Source of the DNA: Pseudonocardia alaniniphila
GTDB taxonomy: Bacteria; Actinomycetota; Actinomycetes; Mycobacteriales; Pseudonocardiaceae
DNA length: 64,000 bases
Direction: 5' to 3'
NCBI RefSeq assembly: GCF_022524485.1
Contig: NZ_JAKXMK010000003.1
Location: 372,001-436,000 of the forward strand
Within the stretch, counting starts at the first letter, position 1, and each line of letters opens with the position of its first letter. The notes under the pieces were generated by a model, which was not told where the DNA came from, ran no database searches, and saw nothing but the letters and a program-made list of their open reading frames with translations. This document shows, one piece after another, positions 26,542-35,559 of the stretch. A program made the position numbers and the translations under genes.

Positions 26542-27996
26542 TCAGTCCAGCAGCCGCAGTAAGCCGTGAGCACGTTGGCGGGCGTCGGGGAGTTGGTCGG
26601 GGCACTCGGTGGCGGCGGCAAGAGCAGCGAGGACGCGGTGGACCACGCAGGCCACGAAAGGCTCATGGCCTGCGGAGCTGATCGCGTGGTCCTTGAGCCG
26701 TTGGGCGATGGCCGGGTTGCCGTGAACGGGATGTGCGGGGGTCTGCAGCAGCGCGACGAGGTCGATGACGCGGGTTCCTCTGCCGAAGCCTTCCAGGTCG
26801 ATCACCGCCGAGAGTCTGTCTCGGCGGAACAACATGTTCCGGAGGGTGAGGTCGCCGTGCACGAAGTCGCCGGTGGGTAGGGCCGGCACCGGACGGGTGA
26901 TCAATCCGAGAGCCTGACGCGCGAGAGGTAGCACGGTCGGGTGGAATGCGAACTCGGCGATGCCACCGTTGAGGAACGCGGTGATCATGGTCGACCAGTC
27001 GCGTACCGGCGCCGGATGCACCCGGGCGTGGAGGTCGACGGCGTCCAACACGTGCTGGAGGGTGCCGAAGTCGAGCGTTGCGCGAGGACGACCGGCGCGG
27101 AACTCGGTGAGCAGATAGCTCCGGTCCCGGTCGAGGTGTCCGGTGGCCAGGATCGCGGGGGTGGGGTAACCCATGGCGCGGAGGCGCTCGACGACCTCGA
27201 TCATCCGGGTCAGCTGGTCTGCCCACCACGCACCGCCCTTGATCTTGAGTACGGCCCGCTTCCCGGTTCGGCCGAGCAGATGCACCGGATCTCCGCCGCC
27301 GCCGGCCAGGTGGCCCAGTACGGTCCACTGTCCGCCGGTGTCACGGCCAACGACGCCGAGGTCGGCGGCGTCCACACGAGGTGGCCGTCGGCCGTGAGCC
27401 GTTGGTGCGTGCACCTGAAGCAAGCGGTAGCCCTGCTTGGCCGCGGCCCGCCGGGTCGGGTAGCCCGTGGCGTCGAGCCAGGTGTGCAACGAGTCGGCGC
27501 CCATGGCCTGTTTGACCACCAGCCAGCCGGCACCACCCGGGACCAGACGGGCCAGCCAGTCCAGCAGGAACCGATGCAGCGCCTCCTTACCGACCTTGAT
27601 GGGAGGGTTGCTGAACAAGCCATCGAAACGCAGGGCGGCCGGCACCTGTTCCGGCGCCGCCGCGATCACGTTCGACACCCCGAGGGTGGCGGCGTTGAGG
27701 CGAACCAATCCCAACGCCCGCTCGTTGACGTCGACCGCCCAGACCCCGGCCCGGGGTTGCCGGCGACCCAACGTCACGGCGATCGGCCCGTACCCTGCCC
27801 CCAGATCCACCACCGACGTGTGCACCGCCGGGCGTGGTGTGTGCCGCAGCAGCACGAGGGTTCCCGGATCGACCCGCTGAGCGCCGAAGACCCCGGACGC
27901 GGTCGCCAGCTCGGCCGTGATGTCCGGCAACCGAAGGTGCACCACACCTCGCCGCATCGGCGACGACGGCTGCCGCTCCCAGTACGCCCCACCCAC
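26542..27996 (-). CDS. RsmC-like methyltransferase fused to an APH-type kinase
   Basis: A 484-residue two-domain protein. Residues about 30-205 form an RsmC/MTS methyltransferase (QRVDPGTLVLLRHTP, VVDLGAGYGPIAVTL, WAVDVNERALGLVRLNA, and the catalytic NPPIKVGKEALHRFLLDWLARLVPGG). Residues about 235-480 form an aminoglycoside-phosphotransferase-fold kinase (AVLKIKGG with the ATP Lys, FVHGDLTLRNMLF as catalytic loop, AVIDLEGFGRGTRVIDLVALL as metal-binding loop). RsmC enzymes methylate a guanine of 16S rRNA; APH kinases phosphorylate small hydroxylated substrates, including antibiotics. The frame is continuous with no stop between the halves. Such a fusion could combine ribosome modification with drug modification, but neither activity can be assigned here. 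Confidence 0.83.
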   Translation of the reverse strand: MGGAYWERQPSSPMRRGVVHLRLPDITAELATASGVFGAQRVDPGTLVLLRHTPRPAVHTSVVDLGAGYGPIAVTLGRRQPRAGVWAVDVNERALGLVRLNAATLGVSNVIAAAPEQVPAALRFDGLFSNPPIKVGKEALHRFLLDWLARLVPGGAGWLVVKQAMGADSLHTWLDATGYPTRRAAAKQGYRLLQVHAPTAHGRRPPRVDAADLGVVGRDTGGQWTVLGHLAGGGGDPVHLLGRTGKRAVLKIKGGAWWADQLTRMIEVVERLRAMGYPTPAILATGHLDRDRSYLLTEFRAGRPRATLDFGTLQHVLDAVDLHARVHPAPVRDWSTMITAFLNGGIAEFAFHPTVLPLARQALGLITRPVPALPTGDFVHGDLTLRNMLFRRDRLSAVIDLEGFGRGTRVIDLVALLQTPAHPVHGNPAIAQRLKDHAISSAGHEPFVACVVHRVLAALAAATECPDQLPDARQRAHGLLRLLD

Positions 27997-28093
27997 GATG
28001 TGCTATTTCCCGGGATGAACGGCGTTCCTGCAACCCGATATCCGCGTCCCCGTCGGCACAGGGGCTAGTCGGCAGCGGATCCCCGCACTCGTT

Positions 28094-29308
28094 TCACGTC
28101 GCCTCACGCCGAAACCGGATCGGCAACGTCACAGGACCGGCGATGCCCATCGCGGGCCGCCACGTCGGGTCCCCGTCCAGCTCGATCGGCCCGAGCCTGC
28201 GGGCCAGCAGCGGCAGCGCCTCGGCCATCTCGATGCGAGTGAGGTAGGCCCCCAGGCAGTAGTGGATTCCACCACCGAACGTCAGCAGTGGCCGACGGCT
28301 GGCGGTGATGTCGAACCGGTCCGCGTCGGCACCGAACGCGTCCGGGTCAGTGTTAGCGGCGGCCAGGAACAGCGCCAGATGGCTGTCGGCCGGAAACGTG
28401 ACGCCGTCGACCTCGAGATCCTCCGTCGCGATCCGGCTGGTCATCGGGCTGGTCGGAGCGATCCGGATCACCTCGTCGACGGCCTGCGCGGCCAGCTCCG
28501 GCTGCTGGGCGAGCATGGTCCATTGCTCGGGGTGGCGCAGGAACATCGCGATCGCGTTGCCGATCTGGTGGCTGGTGGTGTCCTGGCCTGCGAAGAGCAG
28601 CGCAGTCACCATCAATCGCAGTTCCTCGGTGCTGAGGCGGCTGCCGTCGGCCTCGGCCGCGATCAGCGCGGACAGCAGGTCGTCCGCCGGCCGCGCGCGC
28701 CGCTCGGCGAGCAGCACGTCGGTGGCCGCGTGCAGGCCCGCGAGCGCCGCCTCGATCCGCTCCAGGTTGGCCGCGGCGGTGAAGCTGAATGCCAGACCGA
28801 GATCGTTGGACCAGCCGCGGAACGCGTCGTGCTGCTCGCGCGGAACGCCGAGCAGCTCACAGATGACCCGGGCCGGGTACCGGTCGGCGAACGCCTCCAT
28901 GAAGTCCACGCGCCCGGCGCCGTAGAAGCGGTCGACGAGCTCGTTGGCGATCTCGCTCATCCGGGGCCGCAGCTCAGCGATCGCGCGAGGTGTGAACGCT
29001 CGGCTCACGAGGCGGCGCAGCCGGGTGTGATCGTCGCCCTCGACGCTCAGGATGACCGAGTTCAACCACTCCACCAGTGGGCCCTCGGTGATCCCCTGGG
29101 CGGCGAGTATCTGGTAGGAGCCCTGACGCAGCCGGCGGTCGGCGAGCAGCTCCGTGACCTTGTCGTACCGCAGCGCGGCAAAGCCCATCGGCGTTCGTGA
29201 GCACCAGTGCGTGGCGCGGGCCGCCCTGACCTCCTCGCTGTCCGAACGGAACTCCGGATCCATGATGTCGAGATAGGGCAACGCGGGCGAAACGGCGGGG
29301 ATCGTCAA
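28094..29308 (-). CDS. Cytochrome P450
   Basis: A 404-residue soluble bacterial P450. The I-helix oxygen motif is LLFAGQDTTSHQIGN, the K-helix ExxR is DEVIRIAP with downstream R in MTSRIA, and the haem loop is LLTFGGGIHYCLGAYLTR, whose Cys is the axial ligand. It lacks a membrane anchor, so it would use ferredoxin or a similar partner, none of which is encoded nearby. The substrate is unknown. The start is a TTG at 29308, with GAGGAG before it, twelve bases after the end of a decayed alcohol dehydrogenase. Confidence 0.93.
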   Translation of the reverse strand: MTIPAVSPALPYLDIMDPEFRSDSEEVRAARATHWCSRTPMGFAALRYDKVTELLADRRLRQGSYQILAAQGITEGPLVEWLNSVILSVEGDDHTRLRRLVSRAFTPRAIAELRPRMSEIANELVDRFYGAGRVDFMEAFADRYPARVICELLGVPREQHDAFRGWSNDLGLAFSFTAAANLERIEAALAGLHAATDVLLAERRARPADDLLSALIAAEADGSRLSTEELRLMVTALLFAGQDTTSHQIGNAIAMFLRHPEQWTMLAQQPELAAQAVDEVIRIAPTSPMTSRIATEDLEVDGVTFPADSHLALFLAAANTDPDAFGADADRFDITASRRPLLTFGGGIHYCLGAYLTRIEMAEALPLLARRLGPIELDGDPTWRPAMGIAGPVTLPIRFRREAT

Positions 29309-29320
29309 AGTCGTATCTCC

Positions 29321-29659
29321 TCACGCGATCATGATCTTTCCGACCGCCTGCACGCCCGTCCCCTCGGCGACGAAACGCACGCAGCAACCACTGCCCTCGA
29401 GCGACGAGAAAACGGCAGTGACCGGAGCGGCTTGCGGCGGTGCAATGCCCGATTTCTCGCACAAATCGAGGACTGATCCCGATTTGTTCCATCTCGCTGC
29501 GAGGAGTGGCGACGCTGCCATTGGTGGGACGACACCGGACGTCACGCGGTCTGCGCCTTCTGCGCCGAATGGTGCGGAGAGCGTGACCAGTACGCCACCC
29601 CGATCGTACCCCGCCTCACGGAAACTCTCGACCAGATGATCTGGGTGGCTACGCATCAT
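29321..29659 (-). pseudogene. C-terminal remnant of an MDR/alcohol dehydrogenase
   Basis: The open frame (112 codons) reads SFREAGYDRGGVLVTLSAPF near its start and ends GVQAVGKIMIA. This is the Rossmann-domain end of zinc-independent medium-chain dehydrogenases (GGVLVTLSAP and GKIVI-type C terminus). The N-terminal catalytic domain and most of the NADPH domain are missing, so it is a remnant. Its stop lies in the 5' region of the P450 gene, and both were probably once one operon. Confidence 0.65.
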
Positions 29660-29802
29660 TGACCACCCGTCCTGGCACTACCGCAAGGCTGTCCACGTGG
29701 TCCTGTCGCCGGCGGGCGACAATGCGCCGAGCCTCTTGCTGCGCTATGGCAAACCGCATGGTCGTTTTGCGGCCGGGAGACCCGGATCAGGACTTCGCTC
29801 GC

Positions 29803-29901
29803 TCAGATGCACCACCCGTCCGCCATCGAGATGACCTGTCCGACCATGAAGTGGCTATGACCCTCGGGAGACATCTCATTCAATCCGCCGGCCACGGCGA
29901 C
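29803..29901 (-). pseudogene. C-terminal remnant of a short-chain dehydrogenase
   Basis: The minus strand ends at TGA (29805-29803) in the sequence HFMVGQVISMADGWCI. It matches the universal SDR tail (ITGQVISVDGGW). Only about 32 residues remain and no upstream Rossmann or YxxxK motif is left. Together with the dehydrogenase remnant beside the P450 it marks a decaying oxidoreductase cluster. The rest of 29660-30039 holds no recognisable gene. Confidence 0.6.
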
Positions 29902-30039
29902 ACGACTCGTCCTCCGAGGCAGACGAATGAGCACGAACGACAGGTAGCCTGTCCGTAATGCCAATCCCTAGTACCGCTCCCCCACGCTGACCCGCGCTCG
30001 GAGCTGCAGCAGGATTCATCAATTGACCGGCGCCAGTCG

Positions 30040-30879
30040 TCATTTCCGCGGGTTGTTCTCGACGCGGGCCTGCCAGAGGTCGTCCTGGACACCGGCTTTC
30101 TCCCAGAGACGCGCGACTCCGTCCGGCCCGAGGTCATCGAGCGGGATCAAGAGCCGCTCGGAGAGCACGTCGGCGAACTCCTCGACGCTGCTGACCGTCC
30201 AGGACTGCCTGCTGTTTGCGCCGAGCCGTCGCACCGTGCGTGACAGCAGCAGCAGCGTGGCGTCGGCGACGGGACGAGCGGCGATCAGCGTGGTGACATA
30301 GGCAGAGTCGGGCGATGTCGACAACTCGTGCGAGCGACCACTGAACTCGGCGAGTTCGCGCGGGCGGAGCCTGAAGTCGTAGGACGCGACCGTGCCGCCC
30401 GGATGGTGGTGGAATCGCCAGGTGTCCGGGTCCAGTCGCTCCAGCCGATAGGTGAACGCTCCCTGGGTGTGCGAGCCTTCGCGCAGTCGCAACGGTTCCA
30501 GGAAGCCGTCTCCGATGCCGGCATCGGCCACCCACCGCTCGCCGTCGAGATCGACGAGCAGCACGTTGTGATTCCCCCACATGGCATCCCCGCGCGTCTC
30601 TCGCAAGACGCCACCCTCGACCATCGTCACCTCGAACCCGGCCGATTCGAGGAGGAGCGCGAGCCCGCCGTTCAGCTCATAGCAGTAGCCGCCTCGTCGG
30701 CGTCGTACGAGCTTGTCGAGGAGCGCTCCGGGCTCGAGGTTGATCGGCCGTCCGAGCTGGATGTCGAGGTTTTCATAGGGCACCTGGGTTCGCCAGGCGC
30801 GATGCAGCCGTCGGAGGGTCTCCGGGTCCGCATGGATGGGTCGGTCGTAGCCGATCCGGTGGAGCAGGCCATCGATCAC
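30040..30879 (-). CDS. nat: Arylamine N-acetyltransferase
   Basis: A 279-residue acetyl-CoA-dependent enzyme with the Cys-His-Asp triad in RRGGYCYELNGGLALLL (Cys66), WGNHNVLLV (His104) and WVADAGIGDGF (Asp119). The N terminus RIGYDRPIHADPETLRRLHRAWRTQVPYENLDI is also typical. In Actinobacteria NATs act on arylamines and hydrazines (including isoniazid) and take part in detoxification or rifamycin-type amide closure. No polyketide genes are near, so detoxification is the better guess. Start GTG at 30879; the divergent TetR gene starts 42 bases away. Confidence 0.93.
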   Translation of the reverse strand: MIDGLLHRIGYDRPIHADPETLRRLHRAWRTQVPYENLDIQLGRPINLEPGALLDKLVRRRRGGYCYELNGGLALLLESAGFEVTMVEGGVLRETRGDAMWGNHNVLLVDLDGERWVADAGIGDGFLEPLRLREGSHTQGAFTYRLERLDPDTWRFHHHPGGTVASYDFRLRPRELAEFSGRSHELSTSPDSAYVTTLIAARPVADATLLLLSRTVRRLGANSRQSWTVSSVEEFADVLSERLLIPLDDLGPDGVARLWEKAGVQDDLWQARVENNPRK

Positions 30880-30881
30880 AA

Positions 30882-30919
30882 AAGTTAGGCTACATCGAAA
30901 ATTAGAGGTAGTCTAACTT
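30882..30919. promoter_or_regulatory. Inverted-repeat operator between nat and tetR-type gene
   Basis: AAGTTAGGCTAC (30882-30893) and GTAGTCTAACTT (30908-30919) form an inverted repeat with one mismatch and a 14-base AT-rich spacer. It fills almost the whole 41-base gap between the two divergent starts, so both promoters must overlap it. This is the usual geometry for a TetR repressor controlling itself and a divergent enzyme gene. Confidence 0.8.
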
Positions 30920-30920
30920 C

Positions 30921-31544
30921 GTGACGGAGCCCCGGCCTGGACTCAGAGAGCGCAAGAAGCAACGCACCCGACGTGTGTTGATCGAGACGGCCTACCGACT
31001 GTTCGAGCAGGACGGGTACGAACGCACGACCGTGGCCCGGATCGCCGAAGCAGCCGACATCTCCATCGCGACCTTCTTCAACTACTTCCCGAGCAAGGAG
31101 GAGCTGCTCTTCCCTGAGGGGACGGACATCCTCAACGCTGGACTCGAGGTGATCGCAGGGCGTTCACCAGAGGACGACCCGGTAGACCTGCTGACCCTCG
31201 CAGTCCACGCGATGATCTCCTCTACGAGGACCGGAACCCGCGATCCCGCCTCGGAGCTGGAGACCCGGCGGCTACGACTGGTGATGTCGGTGCCCACGCT
31301 TCGCGCGACGATGCTGGAGCGCGCGTTCTCCGCGCTCCAGGGACTCGCCGGCGCCTTACGCAGTGCCTACCCGACGGAGTTCGACGAGGTGGACGCGAAC
31401 GCGATTGTCGGCGCGGTCTTCGGCGCCGGGCTCGCGGCGGCCTCAGTCAGCATCCAGCAGGGCCAACCGTCAGATGCCGCGCTGACCCGCTCCATCGAAC
31501 TCATCACACAGGCACTGCAAGCGCTACGGCGCTCGTCCAGCTAG
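30921..31544 (+). CDS. TetR-family repressor
   Basis: A 207-residue regulator. The N-terminal helix-turn-helix is RERKKQRTRRVLIETAYRLFEQDGYERTTVARIAEAADISIATFFNYFPSKEELLF. The C-terminal ligand domain is all-helical (TMLERAFSALQGLAGALRSAYP). It has no Shine-Dalgarno before its GTG start, which fits a leaderless transcript from the tightly packed divergent promoter. The likely target is the nat gene; the inducer is unknown. Confidence 0.92.
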   Translation: MTEPRPGLRERKKQRTRRVLIETAYRLFEQDGYERTTVARIAEAADISIATFFNYFPSKEELLFPEGTDILNAGLEVIAGRSPEDDPVDLLTLAVHAMISSTRTGTRDPASELETRRLRLVMSVPTLRATMLERAFSALQGLAGALRSAYPTEFDEVDANAIVGAVFGAGLAAASVSIQQGQPSDAALTRSIELITQALQALRRSSS

Positions 31545-31776
31545 CCAGGGGCACGCTGATCGCAGGGATGCACAACAGCCGTCCCCTGTGGACCTGTGTC
31601 GCGAACACGGCTTCGATGTCCTGGATGTCGGCGGACCGGCCGCGCGGCGAGCCACTGTCATTCGAACGTCGATTCACACGGCGGGCCGTGGGGCCGAATG
31701 GCCGATGACTACGCGCCGGCTTACGCCTACCGTGGCTCTCTCACCGAGAGCCCCTGTACGACACCAGGGGGTAGCC

Positions 31777-32274
31777 ATGCTGTTCATTCTGTTCGTCATC
31801 GGCCTGGTAGTCGCCGCCATCCACCTGTTCCGCGATACCCGTCCACGGACGTCGAGCCGCATCGCCGAGATCGTTCTGCTCTGGCTCCTGGTCATCCTCG
31901 TCGGTGTAGGCGGCGTGCTCACCTTTGTCGCACACACCGTTTATGCCGACACCACCGCAGCATCAATCGGCTGGCCCGCCGGCAACCCCTTCCAGACCGA
32001 GGTGGCGGTGGCCAACCTCGCCATCGGTGTGCTGGGCATTCTCTGCTACTGGTTCCGTGAGCAGTTCTGGCTTGCCACCGTGATCGGTAACGCCGTATGG
32101 CTGCTCGGCGACGCCGTCGTCCACGTCCATCAGATCATCGTGGCCGGCAACTGGGCCCCCAATAACGCCGGACCGGCGCTGTACACCGACATCGCCGTCC
32201 CACTCATCCTCATCACGTTGCTGGTGATCGCACGGCGACACGCTCGAAGCCAGGCAAGCGCCAGAGTCGGGTAG
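31777..32274 (+). CDS. DUF6790-type four-helix membrane protein
   Basis: A protein of 165 residues with four hydrophobic segments: FILFVIGLVVAAIHLF, LLWLLVILVGVGGVLTFVAHTV, ANLAIGVLGILCYWF and VPLILITLLVIARR. Charged loops and a conserved WLATVIGNAVWLLGDAVVH stretch separate them. Small proteins of this kind are common but uncharacterised. Start ATG at 31777 is chosen by the nearby AGGGGG; the frame is open far upstream but that part looks non-coding. The 230 bases before it hold no other gene. Confidence 0.75.
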   Translation: MLFILFVIGLVVAAIHLFRDTRPRTSSRIAEIVLLWLLVILVGVGGVLTFVAHTVYADTTAASIGWPAGNPFQTEVAVANLAIGVLGILCYWFREQFWLATVIGNAVWLLGDAVVHVHQIIVAGNWAPNNAGPALYTDIAVPLILITLLVIARRHARSQASARVG

Positions 32275-32335
32275 GAGCCGCCCACAGAGCTCCTGTCCGA
32301 CATGCCACAGTGCGCCGGCGCCCGGATCGCGACGC

Positions 32336-33868
32336 TCAGGGCGGTGTCACGAACCGGCCATGCGCTGTCCGGCCGGGGCGGTTCATCAGCAAATACACCC
32401 CGAACCCCACGATGAGGCCGGCCACCCAGCTGTAGTCGTAAACCGGCTTGAGGATCGGGATCAGCCCGCCGGAGGGGAACGGCCCACTGCCGGCCGCCGA
32501 GTAGGCCCCGCCGACCGCGACCACCGCGCCGATCACGGTGGCGACCACCGCGCGCAGGTCCCAACCCGAGGTGAACCAGTAGCGTCCATTCTCGGAGTAC
32601 AGCTCGGCGAGTTCGAGCCGGCCGCGGTTGACCACCCAGTACCCCGCGATCAGCACCCCCGCGACCGACGCCAGCACACCGCCGTAGAAACCCAGCCAGG
32701 TAAAGATGTAGGTCTTCGGGTCCGACACCAGGTGCCACGGCTGAATCACGATGCCGACCACCCCGGTGAGCAGGCCCGCGGTGCGGAAGTTCAGCAGCCG
32801 AGGCAGCGCATTGGAGAAGTCATAGGACGGGCTCACCACGTTCGCCGCGACGTTCGCCGAGATCGTCGCCAACACCGCCATGACCAGACCGATGATCACC
32901 GCGACCGGGCTGGTCAACCTGCTGGCCACCTCCACCGGATCCCAGATCGCCTGGCCGTAGAGCACGATCGTCCCGGACGTGATCACGATAGAGACGATCG
33001 AGATGAACGCCATCGTGGTGGGCAGGCCATAGAGCTGGCCAAGAGCCTGGGTGCGCTGACTGCCGCCGAAACGGGTGAAGTCGGGCATGTTCAGCGACAA
33101 CGTGGCCCAGAACGCGATCATGCCCATGAGCGAGGGCGCGAAGACCCTCCAGAAGTCCGGACCCCAGCCGAGCCTGGACGGTTCGGCGAAGATCGGACCG
33201 AATCCACCGGCCTTCACCACGACCCAGATCATCAACCCGAGGAAACCCACCGACACCAGCGGTGCAGCCCAGTTCTCGAAGCGACGCAAGGCATCGATAC
33301 CCCGCCAGATCAAGGCCATCTGCACAACCCAGAACACAGCGAAGGACAACCACATCGTCCACGGCTGACCACCGAACCCCGCGGCGTGCAACCAGGAATC
33401 CCCGGCCAGCGCGCCGACGATCACGAAGATCGCCTGACCGCCCACCCAGGTCTGGATCCCGAACCAGCCACAGGCGATGAACGCCCGCAACAGGGCCGGC
33501 AGGTTCGCGCCCCGCACCCCATAGAACGCCCGGGCGAACACCGGGAACGGGATGCCGTACTTCGTGCCCGCGTGACTGTTCAGCAACATCGGGACCAACA
33601 CGATGAGATTGGCCAACGTGATCGTTCCGAACGCCTGCAACCAGTCCATCCCCAACGCGACCAGCCCGGAGGCCAGCAGATAGCTGGGGATGTTGTGCGC
33701 CATACCCATCCACAGCGCGGCGTAGTTGTAGGTCGTCCAGGTCCGCTTGGACAACTCGGTAGGCAGGAGCTCGGAGTTCGCATAACGGCCCCCGGCCAGC
33801 GCACTCCGGTCGACAAGATCAACCCGCCCATCCCGCTTGAAGGCCTGCGATCCGAACACATCGGTCAT
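32336..33868 (-). CDS. NCS1-family nucleobase/allantoin cation symporter
   Basis: A 510-residue protein with about 12 membrane segments. Family signatures are NSELLPTELSKRTWTTYNYAALWMGMAHNIPSYLLASGL near the N terminus, LVPMLLNSHAGTKYGIPFPVFARAFYGVRGANLPALLRA, WFGIQTWVGGQAIFVIV and SLNMPDFTRFGGSQRTQALGQ. NCS1 proteins (PucI, Mhp1, CodB) take up allantoin, hydantoins, cytosine, uracil or pyridoxine with Na+ or H+. No purine- or hydantoin-degradation gene lies beside it, so the substrate stays open. Confidence 0.92.
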   Translation of the reverse strand: MTDVFGSQAFKRDGRVDLVDRSALAGGRYANSELLPTELSKRTWTTYNYAALWMGMAHNIPSYLLASGLVALGMDWLQAFGTITLANLIVLVPMLLNSHAGTKYGIPFPVFARAFYGVRGANLPALLRAFIACGWFGIQTWVGGQAIFVIVGALAGDSWLHAAGFGGQPWTMWLSFAVFWVVQMALIWRGIDALRRFENWAAPLVSVGFLGLMIWVVVKAGGFGPIFAEPSRLGWGPDFWRVFAPSLMGMIAFWATLSLNMPDFTRFGGSQRTQALGQLYGLPTTMAFISIVSIVITSGTIVLYGQAIWDPVEVASRLTSPVAVIIGLVMAVLATISANVAANVVSPSYDFSNALPRLLNFRTAGLLTGVVGIVIQPWHLVSDPKTYIFTWLGFYGGVLASVAGVLIAGYWVVNRGRLELAELYSENGRYWFTSGWDLRAVVATVIGAVVAVGGAYSAAGSGPFPSGGLIPILKPVYDYSWVAGLIVGFGVYLLMNRPGRTAHGRFVTPP

Positions 33869-34629
33869 AACAATGGGACTCCTCGTCTCGCAGGGCTCGC
33901 CAACCTGCTACTTCCGCAGACCACGCCGAAGCCCCTTCCACACAGCGTTGCCATTCCGGTGGCAGCACGCCATAGCCCGCGGGAAGGATCCGACACCGGA
34001 GGATACGTTCACCCAGCTCAAGCCAGTTGACGTCCCACGGCGGTGGCAGTATCGGCGCACAACACTCTCGCCAGGAATTTACGCGCCCACCACACCTCTC
34101 AACTAGTTACCGAGGTGGGCTTGGTCTCCGTGGCCGGATTATGGTGTTTCGGCGCGCCGCCCAAATCGTCGCCGACGAGTCGCATACTCGGGTAGGTCAA
34201 GAATCACGGGCCGAGCCGGCGTTATCGCATTGAGCTCGGCCCCGACCCGCTGCCGGACAGGCGGCGCCTTGAGCTGGACACGATCCGGCTCGACCTAGAC
34301 TACGTGCACCTCGGGCAGCAAGGGCGGCGGCAAGCCCATCGGGACGGAGACGGAAACCGACAGGGCCGTGACCACGAACGTGACCATCGGGGCTGAGACA
34401 CCATTGGCCTCACACCCACTCCCCTGCTTGCCAATGCCGGCCTGGTGGCCTGATGCAGCCCGACGGGGGCCCGCTCCGGTTCGCTCCGGCCCCAGCCATC
34501 CGCCATTCCAGTAGCCAGTCAACGTGGTCGGCTTCGTTGCCGAGGCTCCGACACGCGCGAGCCCGCTGCCTCGGGCTCCCCAGGCGGTAACGACCGTGAT
34601 CGCGGTGCGAAACTTTCTACACTGACCCG
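33869..34629. other. Long intergenic region without a recognised gene
   Basis: About 760 bases lie between the divergent NCS1 permease and AlkB-like genes. Open frames of 70-130 codons exist, but their translations are low in hydrophobic residues and lack ribosome sites. A short stretch near 34210-34330 (RYRIELGPDPLPDRRRLELDTIRL in one frame) looks more protein-like but ends quickly and matches nothing I know. AT content rises near 34080-34145. No hairpin or repeat is obvious. Confidence 0.45.
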
Positions 34630-35262
34630 ATGTGCGACGGCTACATCCTCCTGGCAACCAGCTTCCCAATGGGCCTGAGCAACGCACTGATCGCAGATGC
34701 CGAACAGCACATCTTCACCCCGCCGCATCCTCGGGCGGGCGGCGCCTTCGCCATGGCCTCACTCAACGACCAACACGCCGCTCCGCATCGCGCGGCCGCC
34801 TGGCTCGCCGAGGCTGCGCAGCGCGAGGGCATACATGACTTCGTCCCGAATGAGGCCAGTTACCAGCGCTACCTCCCCGATGGCAACGGTCTGCCGCCTC
34901 ATCGCGACCAGCGCTACTACGCCTCCTGCATCGCCATCGTGACCCTGCAAGGCGTCGCAACCTTCGCCATTCACGCCAGCCGAGCGTATGAAGACGTCGT
35001 CACGCAGTGGACAACACAGCCCGGCCAGGTGATCCTCCTGCGCGGCTGGCAGGCCGACAACAGCAGGGACCCACGCCCCTACCACCGCATCGACCCACCA
35101 TTCGGCGAACCCCGTCTGATGTTCCAAGTCCGGCACAACCTCGCCGCGGCCACACCGCCGTCGCCGCTACTCGACACACTCACAAAAACTGAGGTCGACC
35201 AGGCAATCCATCTCGCAGCCAGGCCCGCCGCTCCGCGAAGAGAGAATGATCCGCGCTTCTAA
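34630..35262 (+). CDS. AlkB-like 2-oxoglutarate/Fe(II) oxygenase
   Basis: A 210-residue double-stranded beta-helix protein. The first iron ligands are in GLPPHRDQRYYASCIAIVTLQG (HxD), the third in RPYHRIDPPFGEPRLMFQVRHN, where the Arg binds 2-oxoglutarate. The order PNEASYQRYLPDGNGLPPHRD and PGQVILLRGW is typical of the AlkB group, which oxidatively demethylates alkylated bases or proteins. It is shorter than canonical AlkB at the N terminus and stands alone, with no ada or alkA nearby. ATG start at 34630 has no strong ribosome site. Confidence 0.8.
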   Translation: MCDGYILLATSFPMGLSNALIADAEQHIFTPPHPRAGGAFAMASLNDQHAAPHRAAAWLAEAAQREGIHDFVPNEASYQRYLPDGNGLPPHRDQRYYASCIAIVTLQGVATFAIHASRAYEDVVTQWTTQPGQVILLRGWQADNSRDPRPYHRIDPPFGEPRLMFQVRHNLAAATPPSPLLDTLTKTEVDQAIHLAARPAAPRRENDPRF

Positions 35263-35268
35263 CGGTGC

Positions 35269-35512
35269 ACCACGCCGCTGGTCGCCCGCGAGCTCGGGAT
35301 GACCAAGAGGACGCTGCACCGCCACCTTGAGGCACAGGCGGTCAGCTTCGCCGACCGAGCGCTACCTCACCGTCGGCCGTCACACCGTCACCGACGTGTC
35401 CGAGCTGTTGGGATTCACCGCGCCGAGTGCATTCTCCCGCTGGTTCCGGAGACCGTTCGGCGTCAGCCCCACCGCGTGGCGCGAGGCCGCCACGAATGTC
35501 GCGGCGAACTGA
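35269..35512 (+). pseudogene. AraC-family C-terminal DNA-binding domain, broken
   Basis: One frame gives LVARELGMTKRTLHRHLEAQ, the first helix-turn-helix of an AraC protein. Another gives RYLTVGRHTVTDVSELLGFTAPSAFSRWFRRPFGVSPTAWREA, the second one, up to the stop at 35512. Between them about a dozen residues and the reading frame are lost (SFAD joined to ERYLTV). The N-terminal sensor is missing. It follows the AlkB-like gene by a few bases. Confidence 0.75.
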
Positions 35513-35559
35513 CGCCTCACGAGGCCGCCGGCCGGATGCCGTCGCGGAACTCCCCGCGA

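Noticed and set aside
32360..34030. A 556-codon frame antisense to the NCS1 permease
   Set aside because: Translation is dominated by His, Asp, Arg and Gln with no hydrophobic core; it is the complement of membrane-helix codons.
34295..34687. A 130-codon minus-strand frame overlapping the start of the AlkB-like gene
   Set aside because: No ribosome site, unusual composition, and overlap with a better-supported gene.
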